Part shown: positions 47,554 through 59,279 of the stretch, in pieces
Layout: each line of letters starts with the position of its first letter
Position numbering within the stretch: position 1 is the first letter of the stretch
From: Branchiostoma floridae
Lineage: Eukaryota > Chordata > Leptocardii > Amphioxiformes > Branchiostomatidae
Assembly (NCBI RefSeq): GCF_000003815.2
Contig: NC_049991.1
Span: forward strand, 10,293,729 to 10,357,728
Direction: 5' to 3'
Length of the DNA stretch: 64,000 nt
The notes under the pieces: generated by a model
Seen by the model: only the letters and a program-made list of their open reading frames with translations
Database searches by the model: none
What the model was told of the DNA's origin: nothing
Made by a program: the position numbers and the translations under genes

Positions 47554-47770
47554 TACTGTAAATGCAGAAATATTCTCGGTGACTTTCTCAGCGGTTTTCG
47601 CGTTGACAATTTACCGCGAACTTAAAACCACCGCGAAAAGTTTTCTATGGCAGTAAGGGCCTAGCGCCTACAGCGCAGGGTGCTACGGCGAACTTTTAAA
47701 AACCACCGCGAGCAGTTCTTTTCCCGCTACCGCGAAATAAATCCCCGCGAACTTAAATGCATTTACAGTA
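47554..47770. mobile_element. MITE with TACTGTAAATGC ends
   Basis: It begins TACTGTAAATGCAGAAATAT and ends GCGAACTTAAATGCATTTAC followed by AGTA. Inner CCGCGA/TCGCGG blocks pair across it (TTTACCGCGAACTTAAAACC and CACCGCGAGCAG). This CGCG-rich, TA-ended type is common in amphioxus and molluscs as far as I recall. No coding capacity. Confidence 0.8.
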
Positions 47771-48682
47771 TACCCCAAATGCGTCGTTTCGCTCATACCG
47801 TATACGTGCAACTATAAATAAATTGCACCCTGTAGAAATAACACAAACCCTAGGCTCCCAGCTTTCTTTACCTTATTGGACCCCGAAGTTACCTCATTTT
47901 TCAGATGAATCAATTTCCAAGTATCCCCGACGAAGAGGGAATTTTTCATATTAGATCCCGTCAGGTCCCGGATATCACGAGTTTTCCATTTTGTTTCACG
48001 TCATTCAAGTTCAAACGAATTAGTCCCTAAACTGGATCTAAAACACTTTTTACAGAACAACAATAAAGTAATTGCAACACATATTACTAGTACTACAATG
48101 TACGTTATGATAAAAACTCTTTGAAAAGTTATCACACATTATCATATATTTCGGCATTACGTCTAATCTATATAATTCTTTCATTCCAATGTAATTACTC
48201 TGTAACATATGGCGTCATCCCTTGGATTATACTACAAAATCCCATGAGATGGTTCCCGGTACATATTTCATCTCAAGAGCACAGCTGTGGCAAAACTATT
48301 TTCTATCTCACCGACTTTCAAGTGCGGCATAAATGTTTTATACCAAATTGATTGAGCGTGGGCACCGTATGCATGGTTATCCGCAGTGATTCCATCCCCG
48401 AGTACAGCTTATTATAATCTTGGCCAATGTGAGGGCCAGTTTAAAAAAAATATGCATTCCCGTACATACATGTACGTCAAAGAGACTTGACCATTGATCA
48501 CTTGTATTTAGCCCTGAATAGCATTTCAGGACAGAAAATGTGATAGCTGGAAAAGTTCGAACAGTTATTTCAATAATTGTCTATATGCTAGTACTAGTAA
48601 ATTAATTGTGCTATCGCATTTTCCCTGGTAGACACAAATTTAGACCGTTTTCTTTAATCTTTCAGTACTGAATTAATGTGTT
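47771..48682. other. Intergenic, no gene seen
   Basis: No gene. GTGATAGC and GTGCTATCGCAT near 48540 and 48608 resemble the stem of the following hairpin. Confidence 0.4.
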
Positions 48683-48733
48683 AGAGGGGTGCTATCACAT
48701 TTTTGTATTGTTATAATGTGATATCACCCCTCT
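48683..48733. repeat. Hairpin with 18-bp stem
   Basis: AGAGGGGTGCTATCACAT (48683-48700) pairs with ATGTGATATCACCCCTCT (48716-48733) with one mismatch around a 15-base loop. Confidence 0.9.
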
Positions 48734-48881
48734 GTCACATCATTTTACTAGTAAGAGGAGAAAGAAATATGTCAAAGAAGGTTTGGCATCCAGGTAGTAA
48801 GATACCTATAGTGTAATACTTATTCAGGCCACTACGGACCTTCTGTCACTGACGATAGGTAACGGATACACGTCTTCAAGA

Positions 48882-49342
48882 CCAGTTACGTAACTCTCTG
48901 AGTTCAGTTCACAACTCTGTTAAAGAATAATCTTAAGGCAACCTAGGCATATTAGAGCGTCAAAAGTGAAATATTCTGGATGAGGCGATCTGTATGGAAT
49001 CAGTGACATCTACTGCACTATATTCCCATATCTACATCATTATGTCATACTTCCACCGTTTAAAAAATGACAGAGAAAGAATATGCATGTTTACTGGCTG
49101 GATCAAGGCCTAATTTGGGGGGTCTAATATTTAAGGAATCCACTCGTGCAGCTTGTTACTACTTTAACCGCTCAAATTATGAAATAATGATGATGTAATT
49201 GCAAATATAGTGCAGTAGATGTCACTCAGACTGATTTATCCAGAATATTTTCACTTTCAATGCTCTAATATTGCCTAGTTTGCCTTTAAATTCTTCTGTA
49301 ACAGAGTGACGAATGAATGCAAAGAGTTACATAACCGTTACT
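48882..49342. mobile_element. Palindromic MITE, ~460 bp
   Basis: Left arm blocks AGTTACGTAACTC, AACTCTGTTA, AAGGCAACCTAGGCA, AATATTCTGGAT and GTGACATCTACTGCACTATA are mirrored in the right arm. The right arm blocks are TATAGTGCAGTAGATGTCAC, ATCCAGAATATT, GCCTAGTTTGCCTTT, TAACAGAGT and GAGTTACATAAC. The arms are about 150 bp each. There is no coding frame. Confidence 0.85.
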
Positions 49343-49577
49343 GCAAAATTGCTTAGGTTACCTTTAAAAGCCAAGAACGTTACATTTCAAATTGAATATC
49401 GATCAGTGCCGGGTGGGTGCAAGAAATGATTGACATGTCTGTTAGACGGGAACGGGGGGGGGTCACGTCACCTCTCGCACTTCACCTCACAACCCATTCC
49501 CGCTCAGACGCTCAGTCTGCCACACCTGCAGATCTATCAAACACTTCCTATACGTCATCGTTGTACACACGCACTAA

Positions 49578-50104
49578 CTTCTGTTACATAACACTTGGTA
49601 TGTAACGCTAGTTTACCTTTATCCGCGAGGTAACCTATGTCCGTTGTTTTAAATACAGTTATTTAGAGATATCATGTCGACTGACGCGTTTTTTTTTAAA
49701 TTGCAACATTTTTAGATATTGCCGTTTTACTCAACAGACTAAATATCCATAAATTCCCTATTTTCTAATTCGACGGATTTAGGTTACCCCGCGGATAAAG
49801 GTCTAGCATTACATGGTATTTAATCAATCCATCATTTTTAGTTGTTATATAATTTTCGAAAGCTTTTCCATCTTCTAACCCAAAAAAATGATAGGGTCTA
49901 CATTATTATATCAACTGGACGACTGGATTATTTGACAGCTGTTTCTTCTGTTACATAACACCTGGTATGTACGTGGTACTGAATCAATCCACCATTTTTA
50001 GTCGTTATGTGATTTTCGTAAGCTTTTCCATCTTCTAATCCAGAAAAGTGATAAGGTCTGTGTTTTATATCAACTGGACGACAGGGTATTTGACAGCTGT
50101 TTCC
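49578..50104. repeat. Direct tandem duplication (~160-bp unit), first copy interrupted
   Basis: Unit B is 49945-50104, running from CTTCTGTTACATAACACCTG to TGACAGCTGTTTC. Unit A has the same start at 49578 (CTTCTGTTACATAACACTTG) and the same end at about 49944, but is broken by the MITE at 49605-49809. Shared internal blocks include GCTTTTCCATCTTCTAA and ATATCAACTGGACGAC. Confidence 0.85.
49605..49809. mobile_element. TA-flanked MITE (ACCTTTATCCGCG ends)
   Basis: The element starts ACGCTAGTTTACCTTTATCC and ends GGATAAAGGTCTAGCAT. Inner TAACCTATGTCCG and CGGATTTAGGTTA also pair. It is flanked by TA on both sides (49603-49604 and 49810-49811). The TA target suggests a Tc1/mariner-type source. 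No transposase is encoded. Confidence 0.85.
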
Positions 50105-51624
50105 TCGCATTTGGACGCACTCAGTATCCAGTCGGTGCCAATACACTGCCCACAATATTAAATCAGAAGTCGTTTTTTTTCTTTTTCTCCCAAGATTCCA
50201 GCTCTTGTTATTCGTTTCAATCCTAAAATCTTGGGCATTTGTAACCCCTACTCCACTGCTCATAGGTTCAAACATATATATCCGGTAGACTACACTTTTG
50301 GAGAAGGAGGGAGATATTTTGTATTTCTATTCAATCTCCAAATTTTTCTCTCGTCGAATTACCAACGAATGTATGCGAAAATATAAATTTAGCTGTGAAA
50401 CAAATGGAGTACAAGCTATGAAGTTCTTTTGATCAATTGATCAAGTTCAAAGTGCATGACTTCACTTAATCCCGTCTTGTTCGGTATAGATTGCATTGGT
50501 TTTACCCTAAAATCAGTGACGTAATTGTCTATGACGTCATCCTCTGGCCAATCAAAGTGGTTAGTAAATAGGTAAGCAGGCTCATATGTAATGCTACTTT
50601 GTAATTGAAATACAAGTCTCAGAAGTACATCATATTGTTTAATACTTAAGAGTTACACTCTTGTGAGGAATCTAAAGGGTAGATTTTACTGACAGTAGAA
50701 CAATCCCTGGGGAACGCCACGTAGTTTCCGCAACTCGTATCCACGGAGATGCGTTAAAACGGAATGGATATGTCCAACGGGCGGATGATTTCCATTTCGA
50801 GACGAATTTCTCGCCACATCAGGTATAGGTCCATTTTGTATCCAGCCGAGCGATGACGCCAGGTGGTATGATGTAGACAATTAACAACCACTAGGAGGAT
50901 GATACAGCTGTTACCTTTGATCAATCTTTTATTAAGTCTGCTCCTTAAAAAAGGAAATACCATAAAGGCGTTGTGCTACAGTCTTTCATCACCTCCGCCA
51001 CCGAGACGACGTGTTTGGAATGGCAATGAACGAATGCACTTAACCTTGAAGGACCTTGAAGTTGTAAACATTTTATGAATCTATAAATCCTAGGGTTTTT
51101 TATTAAATCATTTCATTTTACCTTTTGGTCATACAAAGTCGTCCTTGTAAAAACCAACACGTAATATGTATTCCGCCTATCTCAATACTGACGAAGCCCA
51201 AAGCTGCGTTAAGATTTCCGCATGCATCCTTAATTATGATGCAGCAGCTAGCAAGCAAAATGAAACGGTGCTGGGGTTTAGCACTTACCTGGAAGCTGAT
51301 GTACACGTGAATCAGCTCTGGAGCGTAGAAACAGTCATTTATACGGAGATATCACGCAGCGCTTCATCACAGCATCTGCCAGCCCCTGTCCTACGTGGGA
51401 GGGTGGACTAGAACTTGCCGTCCCGAACCAATACCGTTATCGGCACTGCCGGGTTGGTGTCCTTGCAGTGGCACCACTGTACAAAAATCAATACACCGTA
51501 TGGGACAACTCACCTTGATCTCCAATAGCGGGTGACTTTGCTGTGCGTCACTCGTGAATATGATTTTTGCTTTGTTTAGCTTTAATAATTCAGATTGAAT
51601 TTCATGTCACGTTTACAATGAGAA
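50105..51624. other. Intergenic, no gene seen
   Basis: Frames on both strands around 51118-51411 overlap each other and match nothing known. Confidence 0.4.
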
Positions 51625-51638
51625 TTACAACAAGAGTT

Positions 51639-52138
51639 TTTTTTTTCTTCCTGATTCCGTGTTCGTCACGGCACTTTATTACATGTCACAGAAAGCTGTA
51701 CAATATGTAGCTTATATCATATTTCTAAGAATACATTCTGATTTGAAAATTTTCAAGATGATTTCTGCATCTTGACATAGTGAATTCGGGCATGACACTG
51801 TAGACTTATATTTTACAATGGATAGTTTCGCAACTAGCAGCAGTTCATTGATGTACCGAAACTTGTTTAACATATGAGGGTTGTATCCAAAAATAATGTC
51901 ATGTACAGTGAGAGATATGGAATAACTAAACAAACTTTCCACATAATCCCACAATGGTTTAACAATTTTACAGTCAAAGAAAAAATGCTCTATATATTCT
52001 ATAATATCGCAAAAAATACACTTATTATTTTCTACAATTCTCATCTTATGCAACAATGTTTTGGTCGGATAAATATTATGCAAAATCTTCCATTGCAAAC
52101 TAATAAGTTTGGGTTCTTTAGTGGTCAAGAAGGGAGAT
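51639..52138 (-). mobile_element. 5'-truncated non-LTR retrotransposon (L1/Tx1-like)
   Basis: A 500-bp insertion is flanked by an exact 14-bp duplication, TTACAACAAGAGTT, at 51625-51638 and 52139-52152. Its minus-strand 3' end is an A-rich tail (about ten A after GAATCAGGAAG), preceded by AATAAA about 20 bp upstream. Only the C-terminal part of the reverse transcriptase protein is kept, as expected of abortive target-primed reverse transcription. Confidence 0.88.
51712..52128 (-). pseudogene. LINE reverse transcriptase C-terminal fragment with zinc-binding motif
   Basis: The frame encodes LISLQWKILHNIYPTKTLL followed by KCIFCD...EH...C. The spacing is C-x2-C-x7-H-x4-C, the zf-RVT zinc-binding motif found after the reverse transcriptase domain in L1/Tx1-type LINEs. 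It stays open for about 138 codons to its own stop, so this fragment is little decayed. The endonuclease and reverse transcriptase domains are absent, so it is inactive. The TTG at the 5' edge is not a start. Confidence 0.8.
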
Positions 52139-52152
52139 TTACAACAAGAGTT

Positions 52153-52570
52153 GGATAATGATTATACACCCATACCATACACCCGACCTACTGTTGTCAT
52201 GACTTAAACAACGTTGTATTAATTGGATGCAGATATATGATGTTCAAGTATTCCATTCTGACTCTCATGCCTTATAACCTTTACTGCTAAAAAGGGCAGT
52301 GTGATTACACAGATGACTACGAACACGAACATGATTCTAAGAGGCAGATTGTATGAATTTTCATCTGATTCATGATTTTTGTAATATTCTTGTTCACTGA
52401 ATCATGTTAGTGATGAAAGAATTGAATACATACTAGTCACAGCTTGATTGAACACACACGCTGTGCATCGCATCCATCAATCATATGCGTATTCTATTAT
52501 CTTTTAATAAGTTTTCGACAAGTTCGACTGTACGGGAAGGCTCCACTTGCCCAACACGATCTACCCACTA
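52153..52570. other. Intergenic, no gene seen
   Basis: AT-rich sequence between the LINE and the next MITE; nothing recognised. Confidence 0.4.
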
Positions 52571-53073
52571 GGCCATACTGATTTGATTACATGGATGACA
52601 TCCCCTGGGCACACCAAAACTGGTGCGAGCGTGCGGAAAAGAAAGAAAGAAACAAAAGGTTGGGAAAAGAAGTTGCCTTCAGTCTGAAATCTAAAAAGCT
52701 GAACGAATGACCGAACACACATAACATGGTGTGCTAAACAATATTTTTTGTGCTTTCAAATCATCTTCTTCGTTGACTTACGAACTGATATTCTACTACA
52801 TAGGTATCCGTTTCCTCATTTTTACCTTCGCCAAGAAGGCTTTATTTTTCGGTTGGTATGTATGTAGTATGTTTGTATGTGTGTTTATAGAAGACCAGTT
52901 TAACTCGAGAACTCTTAGATGGATTGTATTCATATTCGGTATGTAGTTAGCTCGTGCTTAGCTTAACAGCTCGTTTCACAGCTTGTTCGATTTACAATAT
53001 GATCACAAACTTTTCGGTTTTTGGAAACGAGCGAAAGTGATATTGTCATCCACGTAATCGATTCAATGTGGCC
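52571..53073. mobile_element. GGCC-ended MITE, copy A (~503 bp)
   Basis: Left end GGCCATACTGATTTGATTAC then ATGGATGACATCC; right end GGAAACGAGCGAAAG...GTCATCCACGTAATCGATTC then AATGTGGCC. Internal block CTGAACGAATGACCGAACAC matches copy B. Flanks read TA before and TTA after the element. Confidence 0.8.
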
Positions 53074-54490
53074 TTACCGCACGTACACCCAGATTTTAGA
53101 CGTTACGTCGTCGTCTGAGTCCTTGTAATATACGGTCGATTATTGCCGTCCATTTTACACTGAAAAAGGAAAAACAACAATATTGTGATGTAATAAAGAA
53201 ATGTACAATAGCTTTGTCTTGATATCTTATGAATGTCATAAGTTTAAACACTTATTAAAGTTCCGTGTAAAATATATGAGAGACAAATCAGAAACTAGTG
53301 TCTGTATTAGTCAGGAAAATCTAGTCCATTGGGGATTTTATGACAAATGTTTTGCCCTTTAAGTCTGACTCTGATCCGTTTGTACCTGTTTCATTTGTAT
53401 TCAAGTCATTACAATACAATAGGCTGTTAGTAAGTAAAAACGAGCTGTCAGCTTATAGGGACTAGTGGCATCTACCACCGTATTACATTCACCGTATGAA
53501 ACTTTTCTTGGCATACGTGCACTATCAGTCTGTGCTGTGCCCTTTTCTTAAGGCCCCGCACCCTTGGCCTTATGTGTATTGCACTCTATTAATATTTAAA
53601 GACAAATGTAAGTGCTTTTGAAAGCTGAAAGTAGCTCATTCATCTTTTGTTTGAATCTGGTGATAAAGATATGCTAGAGAACATGTAGAGTTAACTTGTT
53701 TCACACTTCTGTGCCCCAGACCTTGATACACTCATACATCATGTTCAACATTCATTACTCAATCCGGCCAGAACCGGCGCCTCTCATGAGTTTTTATTTC
53801 AATATATTCATATCCCAACGCCTACACATACCATAAGCTCCCACTTATTATTCTCCTCCATATGTTGCGTCTTAAGTCCTTTCGTGACTCCAGCCGTGAC
53901 TTGTGTCAATCTTAAGAAGTTCAGAGAAGTTGAAATCTTAGAAAAGTTAGACGACGTGTACCTGTTGTTTAGCAGATAAGGATTTAGCACGCGACTTTTG
54001 ACTCTTGGTGCAAACAACTTCTGACGATACACATTACTCTTGGACCTGATAAGTCGGCTTCAGTCGTGGCCGATCGATCCAATCCAGATTTTCCGCGGAC
54101 GTCTGATATGGCGGATCGACCCTTTCCGACATAAGCTATACCTCGTGACTGCAGGCAAAACGATCTGAGGACACAAGTCGTGACATGGGCAAACGTGGCA
54201 GATTTATTCATTTATGAGTCCAATAACAATATAGAAGTTCTCTTGAAGCCTTTATTTCTTGCTGTGGGGAGGCGTTTAGATCTAGAAGCTGCCTTAGGGT
54301 TCTGTTGATGTGTAAAATATTGACACGGAGATTTGAAAGTTTCGCCTACACGTGCCGTCCGCCTACGGACAGGGGCGCGCTATGATGAGCGGTACAGTCT
54401 GCGCCGTCGACTGATATGGTCATGCTAGCGAATACGAGCCCGAGAGGGCGCGCGATCCCTACCATTCCTGAGGTTCTGCATACTCTTTTC
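53074..54490. other. Intergenic, no gene seen
   Basis: No recognised gene; short frames on the minus strand near 53808-54211 are unmatched. Confidence 0.4.
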
Positions 54491-54652
54491 CGTAAGGCGT
54501 AGGCAGCCTATTTCTATTTCCCGTAAGTCGTAGGTAAAACCATCTTATCTACGTAATTCGTAGCGAGGCGACCAATTTTTAAATAGCGTAATTGCCTTCC
54601 TTGATTTAGCGTAATACGTAGGGGATCGTCTGAATTCAGCGTAAATCGTTGT
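54491..54652. repeat. Six degenerate iterons CGTAANNCGTAGG
   Basis: Copies begin at 54491, 54522, 54552, 54587, 54610 and 54640. Four keep CGTAA-NN/NT-CGTAG almost exactly; the fourth and sixth are weaker. Spacing is 23-35 bp, mostly 30-31. The array ends directly before the SINE-like sequence. Confidence 0.75.
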
Positions 54653-54659
54653 CGGGACC

Positions 54660-54885
54660 CCCCATGCAAACCCCATTCCTGGCTGGACGTTGCGTCGGCA
54701 TGTCATTGGGAAAGACACTTAAGACGACTTTCGTCAGTCCTTCCACCCACGTGTACAATAAAGTATATGACGTCGGTTAGGGGGATAGAAGGCGGTAGGT
54801 CCCACCTTCCGATACCGTGCCCAAGGCACAGTAGATAACAACCCACTGCCCCTACGGCCTCAAAATGCCAATGGAACAACAGTAG
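54660..54885 (+). mobile_element. SINE-like element
   Basis: CATTGGGAAAGACACTTAAG and ACGACTTTCGTCAGTCCTTC parallel the TTGGGAAAGGCACTTAACAC block of the SINE at 19.6-20.0 kb. The 3' part, GTGCCCAAGGCACAGTAGAT with ACAACCCACTGCCCCTACGG, is a tail domain not seen in the other copy. No A or B box is clear, so the head may be lost. Confidence 0.6.
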
Positions 54886-57309
54886 TGACAGTAAGTAGTA
54901 TTTAAATGATTTCTGTTAGTCTGGATGGGGCTGGGGCTTTATGATCGAGGGGATCGGGACGGACAATGATTTTTAGTAATCTACAGTAAAGAGCTTTTAG
55001 TGCTTATTGAGGGAAACCAATACCGGGTTACGTTAGAGAGAAACACTGTATAATTGTCGTCGAAGTTCAAGTTTACTTCATCACATCATTACATATTCGA
55101 ATTCACCAAGCTGCATTGTGACTTTGGGCAATGTTGTGATAACAGCCGCACACAGCGTACACCAGGCGGAGTGGGGAGACGCAGAGGGACTTCTAGCTAC
55201 AGGCCTAGGACCATAGTCATGGATTGTAAATGATAGATGAAAAGGCGGAAGGAAACTTTGAGAAGTGAGTAATGAATGGGAGAGACGGAAGCCAAATGGA
55301 CGAAAGGCCGGAAGGTCGTGCCGTGAGCACAGGAAAGTGTCGTCAGATCCAACACGTGGCCATGGTGATCGCTAGGGTGCACACAGAACGTACTGAGTGA
55401 GTCAGTACGGGGCTCTGCAATCAAAGTCATTACAGAAAATATCAGTAATTTTGATAACTCTTTACCGATGGACTAAAAAGTTATCTCGACATGGCCTCTA
55501 AAAATAGAACAGCTTCCGGCGGCTCGCCATCCCTCAATGCCATTGATTACTGTATTTTGAAACAAGGAAAATCGACCAACATGACAAGAAAGATCTGTGT
55601 CTGTTTCCCCTCCACCTACAGTGCAGGTCCGCCCTAGTCTCTACCAGCTACACTGACTCTCACCTCACCTCACCTCACCTCACCTCACTGACTCTGCTGG
55701 CTGTTATAGGTAGAATAATTTCCAGGGGAATTTTGCTACTAGAGGGTTTGGGAGGGGGGAACATCACTTCTAAGCGTGAACTGACTCCAATATATCCCAA
55801 TTTTTATGCCAAATTCTACGATCCCATACCCTCGTATGAAGCCCGGTGGAGGCTTAGCTATAGTGGGTCCATACGCCCATTGTTCCATATGCTATTTTTC
55901 ATGCTACAGAGGCAATAACTTTCCCTCCCTTTACAGACGGCGTCCCGGTACATGACAATCAATCTTTCACCCCTCGGGCAGTAATAAAGTTCCGTGTGAC
56001 GCCTGATTGATGAACGATTCGGTACAAATGTCCCATCGGAGACGAACTAACGCTTCTCTCTCCCACAAAATCTGGCGGGGCCAAAAATGTCTCTTCGTTG
56101 ACATTCCATACATAGCCCATCGTGTGTAAGGTTAGGAGACTGTTTAATCCTTCTGGACCCAGATTTCAAACGTGTTAGATATGATATATCGTCCTGTCAC
56201 TCAACACACAATCCTTTTAAGTGATCCGCATGCCTTTCTCCTTGAGAGAAGTCTAAAATCCAGAAATAGCATCGTTCTGACCAGTAAGCACTTTCGTACC
56301 TCCTAGTGGAACCTAGCTGAAGGATTTTTCACATCTCCTGGAGACACTGGGCTTTAGATTTGCCATCTTACAGATTTGGGAAAGATTAAGTTGTCACGTT
56401 TTCTAATGCAATTACAGACCCAGTCTGCCATTATTGGCACATTGCGAGGCTACTCTGACAATATTAAACAAGAATCATCCTGATGATTGTCGTACCACAC
56501 AGAGAACCCGGATGTATGACGTCGATATTTCAGATCAATTCTGCCAGATTCGATCCAATCGTGTTACCGGTAGACGGGAACTGTTCCGCCTGTGAGGACT
56601 GTCAAAGTCTCGCACAATCTCTGACTCTCAGCCAGCAAACTTAAAATGAAGAAAAATGGCTTCAAGAAATAAAATCGAAGTTAGAAACTAGCTTTAGCGG
56701 AAGTTTCACTCAAAAAATTGACATTTGAAACTTTTTTCTCATCAAAATGCATAGGGAATGACACCATAATGGCGGTGTATATAGTCGAAGTTTTCAATCA
56801 TGCCAAGCGATCAGTGAGATCCCTACTTGAACTTGAGGGAGGGCATTCCGAGACGTGTAAACTTTAATCCGAGGTTCCTCTTTAAGACGCCTTTGTGACG
56901 TAAACAGTTAAGGCGTCCCCGGAAATGTTCTATCTGAGGTGATGCATTAATGTTGAAAGATTAGCCCCTTGGGAACAGACTACAATTCCCGCACACATAA
57001 GAGACACCATTATGACCACACAGAGTGCAGCCTACACTTAAAACTCTACCCACCCATTCCTCACTGTCTCTCGATTGCTCCTATGGGTTTTACCTGTATG
57101 GTAAGAGACACATAACGTTGACGTCCTGGTGACAAAAGTCAGCGACGCTTTCAACGGTAAGAAAACTTTTGACAACATAAGTAGTGTTAGATTCATAGTC
57201 CCGTAGGTAAAGACGCTTATCAAGTCAGCTTGTCACTATCTATACTAAATGTCACATGTCAGTGGTACGCAGACTTGAGTCTTTGAAAAGACACTTGATA
57301 TATTTGTAT
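54886..57309. other. Intergenic, no gene seen
   Basis: 2.4 kb without a recognised gene. A (CTCAC)n microsatellite is at 55659-55688. Confidence 0.4.
55659..55688. repeat. (CTCAC)n microsatellite
   Basis: Six tandem CTCAC units, followed by CTGACTCT, which also precedes the run. Confidence 0.95.
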
Positions 57310-57540
57310 CCATGTGGACTCTCACTGCACCTGGGGCGCCGTTGCGGTACTGAGGGGTTCGTTCACTGTGGCACTATTTTGTTGATTTAGATATTGTGTA
57401 ATACGTAAAAGTATGACTAAGAAGAACACAAAATACACAAAACGGAAGTAAATCCGTTCTTAATCTCTGAAATTCGTTGAGTCATCTACGAACCCCGTAG
57501 TGCCGCAACGGTGCCCCACGTGCAGTGAGAGTCTACCTTT
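57310..57540. mobile_element. MITE (AAAGGTGG...CACTGCA family), copy 3
   Basis: Left end CATGTGGACTCTCACTGCAC pairs with right end GCAGTGAGAGTCTACCTTT. Inner GCGGTACTGAGGGGTTCGTT and CGAACCCCGTAGTGCCGC pair too. TTAATCTCTGAAATTCGTTG in the centre is shared with copy 2. Confidence 0.85.
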
Positions 57541-57544
57541 CAGT

Positions 57545-57771
57545 TCAGTTCAGTTCATCCTCATATTCATAAGAGGTGCCACTAATAATATCAGACCATG
57601 CATCTCTGTCTAGCATGGCAGTTAGCAGGTTGCGGTCCTTCAGTCCAACCTCACTCTCCAGTACATTCTTAAATGTCAGGCTCGGTCGTCCCCTTCTTCT
57701 TTTCTCCTCGGGTTGCCAGAGGAGAACTTTAGCGTTGAGTAAAGGGCGGTTGCACTTGGCAAACTTTTCCT
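57545..57771 (-). pseudogene. Non-LTR retrotransposon protein C-terminus (LINE fragment)
   Basis: On the minus strand from about 57770 an open frame gives KVLLWQPEEKRRRGRPSLTF, then a stretch ending LLTAMLDRDAWSDII and a stop at 57545. The LW-P-KRRRGRP...DR-x-W pattern is typical of the extreme C-terminus of CR1/RTE-like LINE proteins. A TGAAC tail repeat follows the stop. All upstream domains are missing. It abuts the MITE to its left, and its own target duplication was not found. Confidence 0.75.
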
Positions 57772-58385
57772 GTTCCTTTATTTATTTATTTAGTTCAAGG
57801 GAGGGGTTCTTCAGAAAAGTGACAACGCCCTGCCATGAGATGAGATGAGAATTTACTCAAACCATGGTCTTTGAAAATACATTTCTTGAATACTTGATAC
57901 CTGTATACCTTCAGACTTCACGGTATTAGGCCTATTTACCTCAATCTATCAATTTTTTGCCTTGCTTTTGGGAACACTTTACCACACAATAAAGCAACGT
58001 GGTTTCATCATATTCAAGTTTCAGTTATACAATTATGACACCTGCGGCTGTTTTGACGAAAACTTATGTACGTATAAGAACTAAGAAAGAGCGACTAAGA
58101 ACCTTTCATTTCAACTACTTTCCCCAATTGCTCTTTAAAACTTTTCAGCACTTAGTGACAATCAAAACGACAATAACTTCATACTCTGGCATTTCTGGGG
58201 GTTTACAGGGATTTCTAGGTATCCCACGCGCAGCTGCTTTAGTGCAATAAAGACATAAGGGATGTCACTATTGCTAGTACTAGTAATTCTACAAATACCC
58301 GAGGTAGAGTAAACACTACAGTCAATCATTCAATTCCCCTGAAAACCTCCCTACAGCATCTCACATGTGTGTGCGTGTTTTTATT
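57772..58385. other. Intergenic, no gene seen
   Basis: A short TTTA run at 57779-57792, otherwise unremarkable. Confidence 0.4.
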
Positions 58386-58760
58386 AGGGCAGTGTTGATT
58401 TGATTATGTCGATGACATCCTATAAAAATCCATGTCAAAAACTGATGCAAGCGTGCGAGTAAAAAAAAGTTGCCATCGTTATAAAATCAAAGTGGTCAGG
58501 AGGGTTGAACAAATGACTGAACACACAGAATATAGTATACCAAAAATAAATTCTTCATTTTTGTTCTTCCACATCTTCTTTGACCTTGTAATGTTCTATG
58601 ACATTAGTATACGTTTTCCTATATCTATTTTTGTAATCCACAGCATATATTTGCTTATTTGGACGCGGATCTCGAGTATGGTTGAAAACGTTCTTTTTAT
58701 TTTGGAAACGAAAATTGATGCGCGCGCGGATGTCATCCATATTATCATATCAACATGGCC
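58386..58760. mobile_element. GGCC-ended MITE, copy B (~375 bp)
   Basis: Left end AGGGCAGTGTTGATTTGATT with GATGACATCC; right end GCGCGGATGTCATCCATATT with ATCAACATGGCC. The body includes AAGTTGCCATCG, AAATCAAAGTGGTCAGGAGG and GTTGAAC, shared with copy C. Confidence 0.8.
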
Positions 58761-59279
58761 TAATACATATACGTTTTAATCACCTAAACTCTAATAATGT
58801 TACGAGTAATTAAACCGAAGACGTAATACTTGGGGATTAAACGCTGACGTCTGGTTAAACCTTTAAAGTCTAGACGATCTAGATTATTTCCCCTTCAGAG
58901 ATGTGGGTCAATAACCCCATTTATCTCGGGTTATACTATCTGCTGAGTCAGATTGTTTTATTGAACCGTGGTCAAGTCTTCCATTATCCCACAGAAGGGT
59001 TCATGTTCCCACAGAACGGTAATACTCCACATGACTGCCCACCGTGGCTGATCCATCCACATTACACACGCACTCTCACGTAGAAACGCCCCCTTACCCA
59101 ATCAAGCTGAAGTTCCGCAAGATCTACTTTATAGACTTGATCGATCAAGGTCCTCTCTATAATACTCCGTTCTTATAGGAAGTCATTTGTTCAGATTTTA
59201 GTGGCCGGTGATTGGATATTTACTAGGTGAATGACTCCAGTTTACGTCCCCTGTGTGCTTTGTACCTTCTCTTGTCGCT
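58761..59279. other. Intergenic, no gene seen
   Basis: No recognisable feature. Confidence 0.4.
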
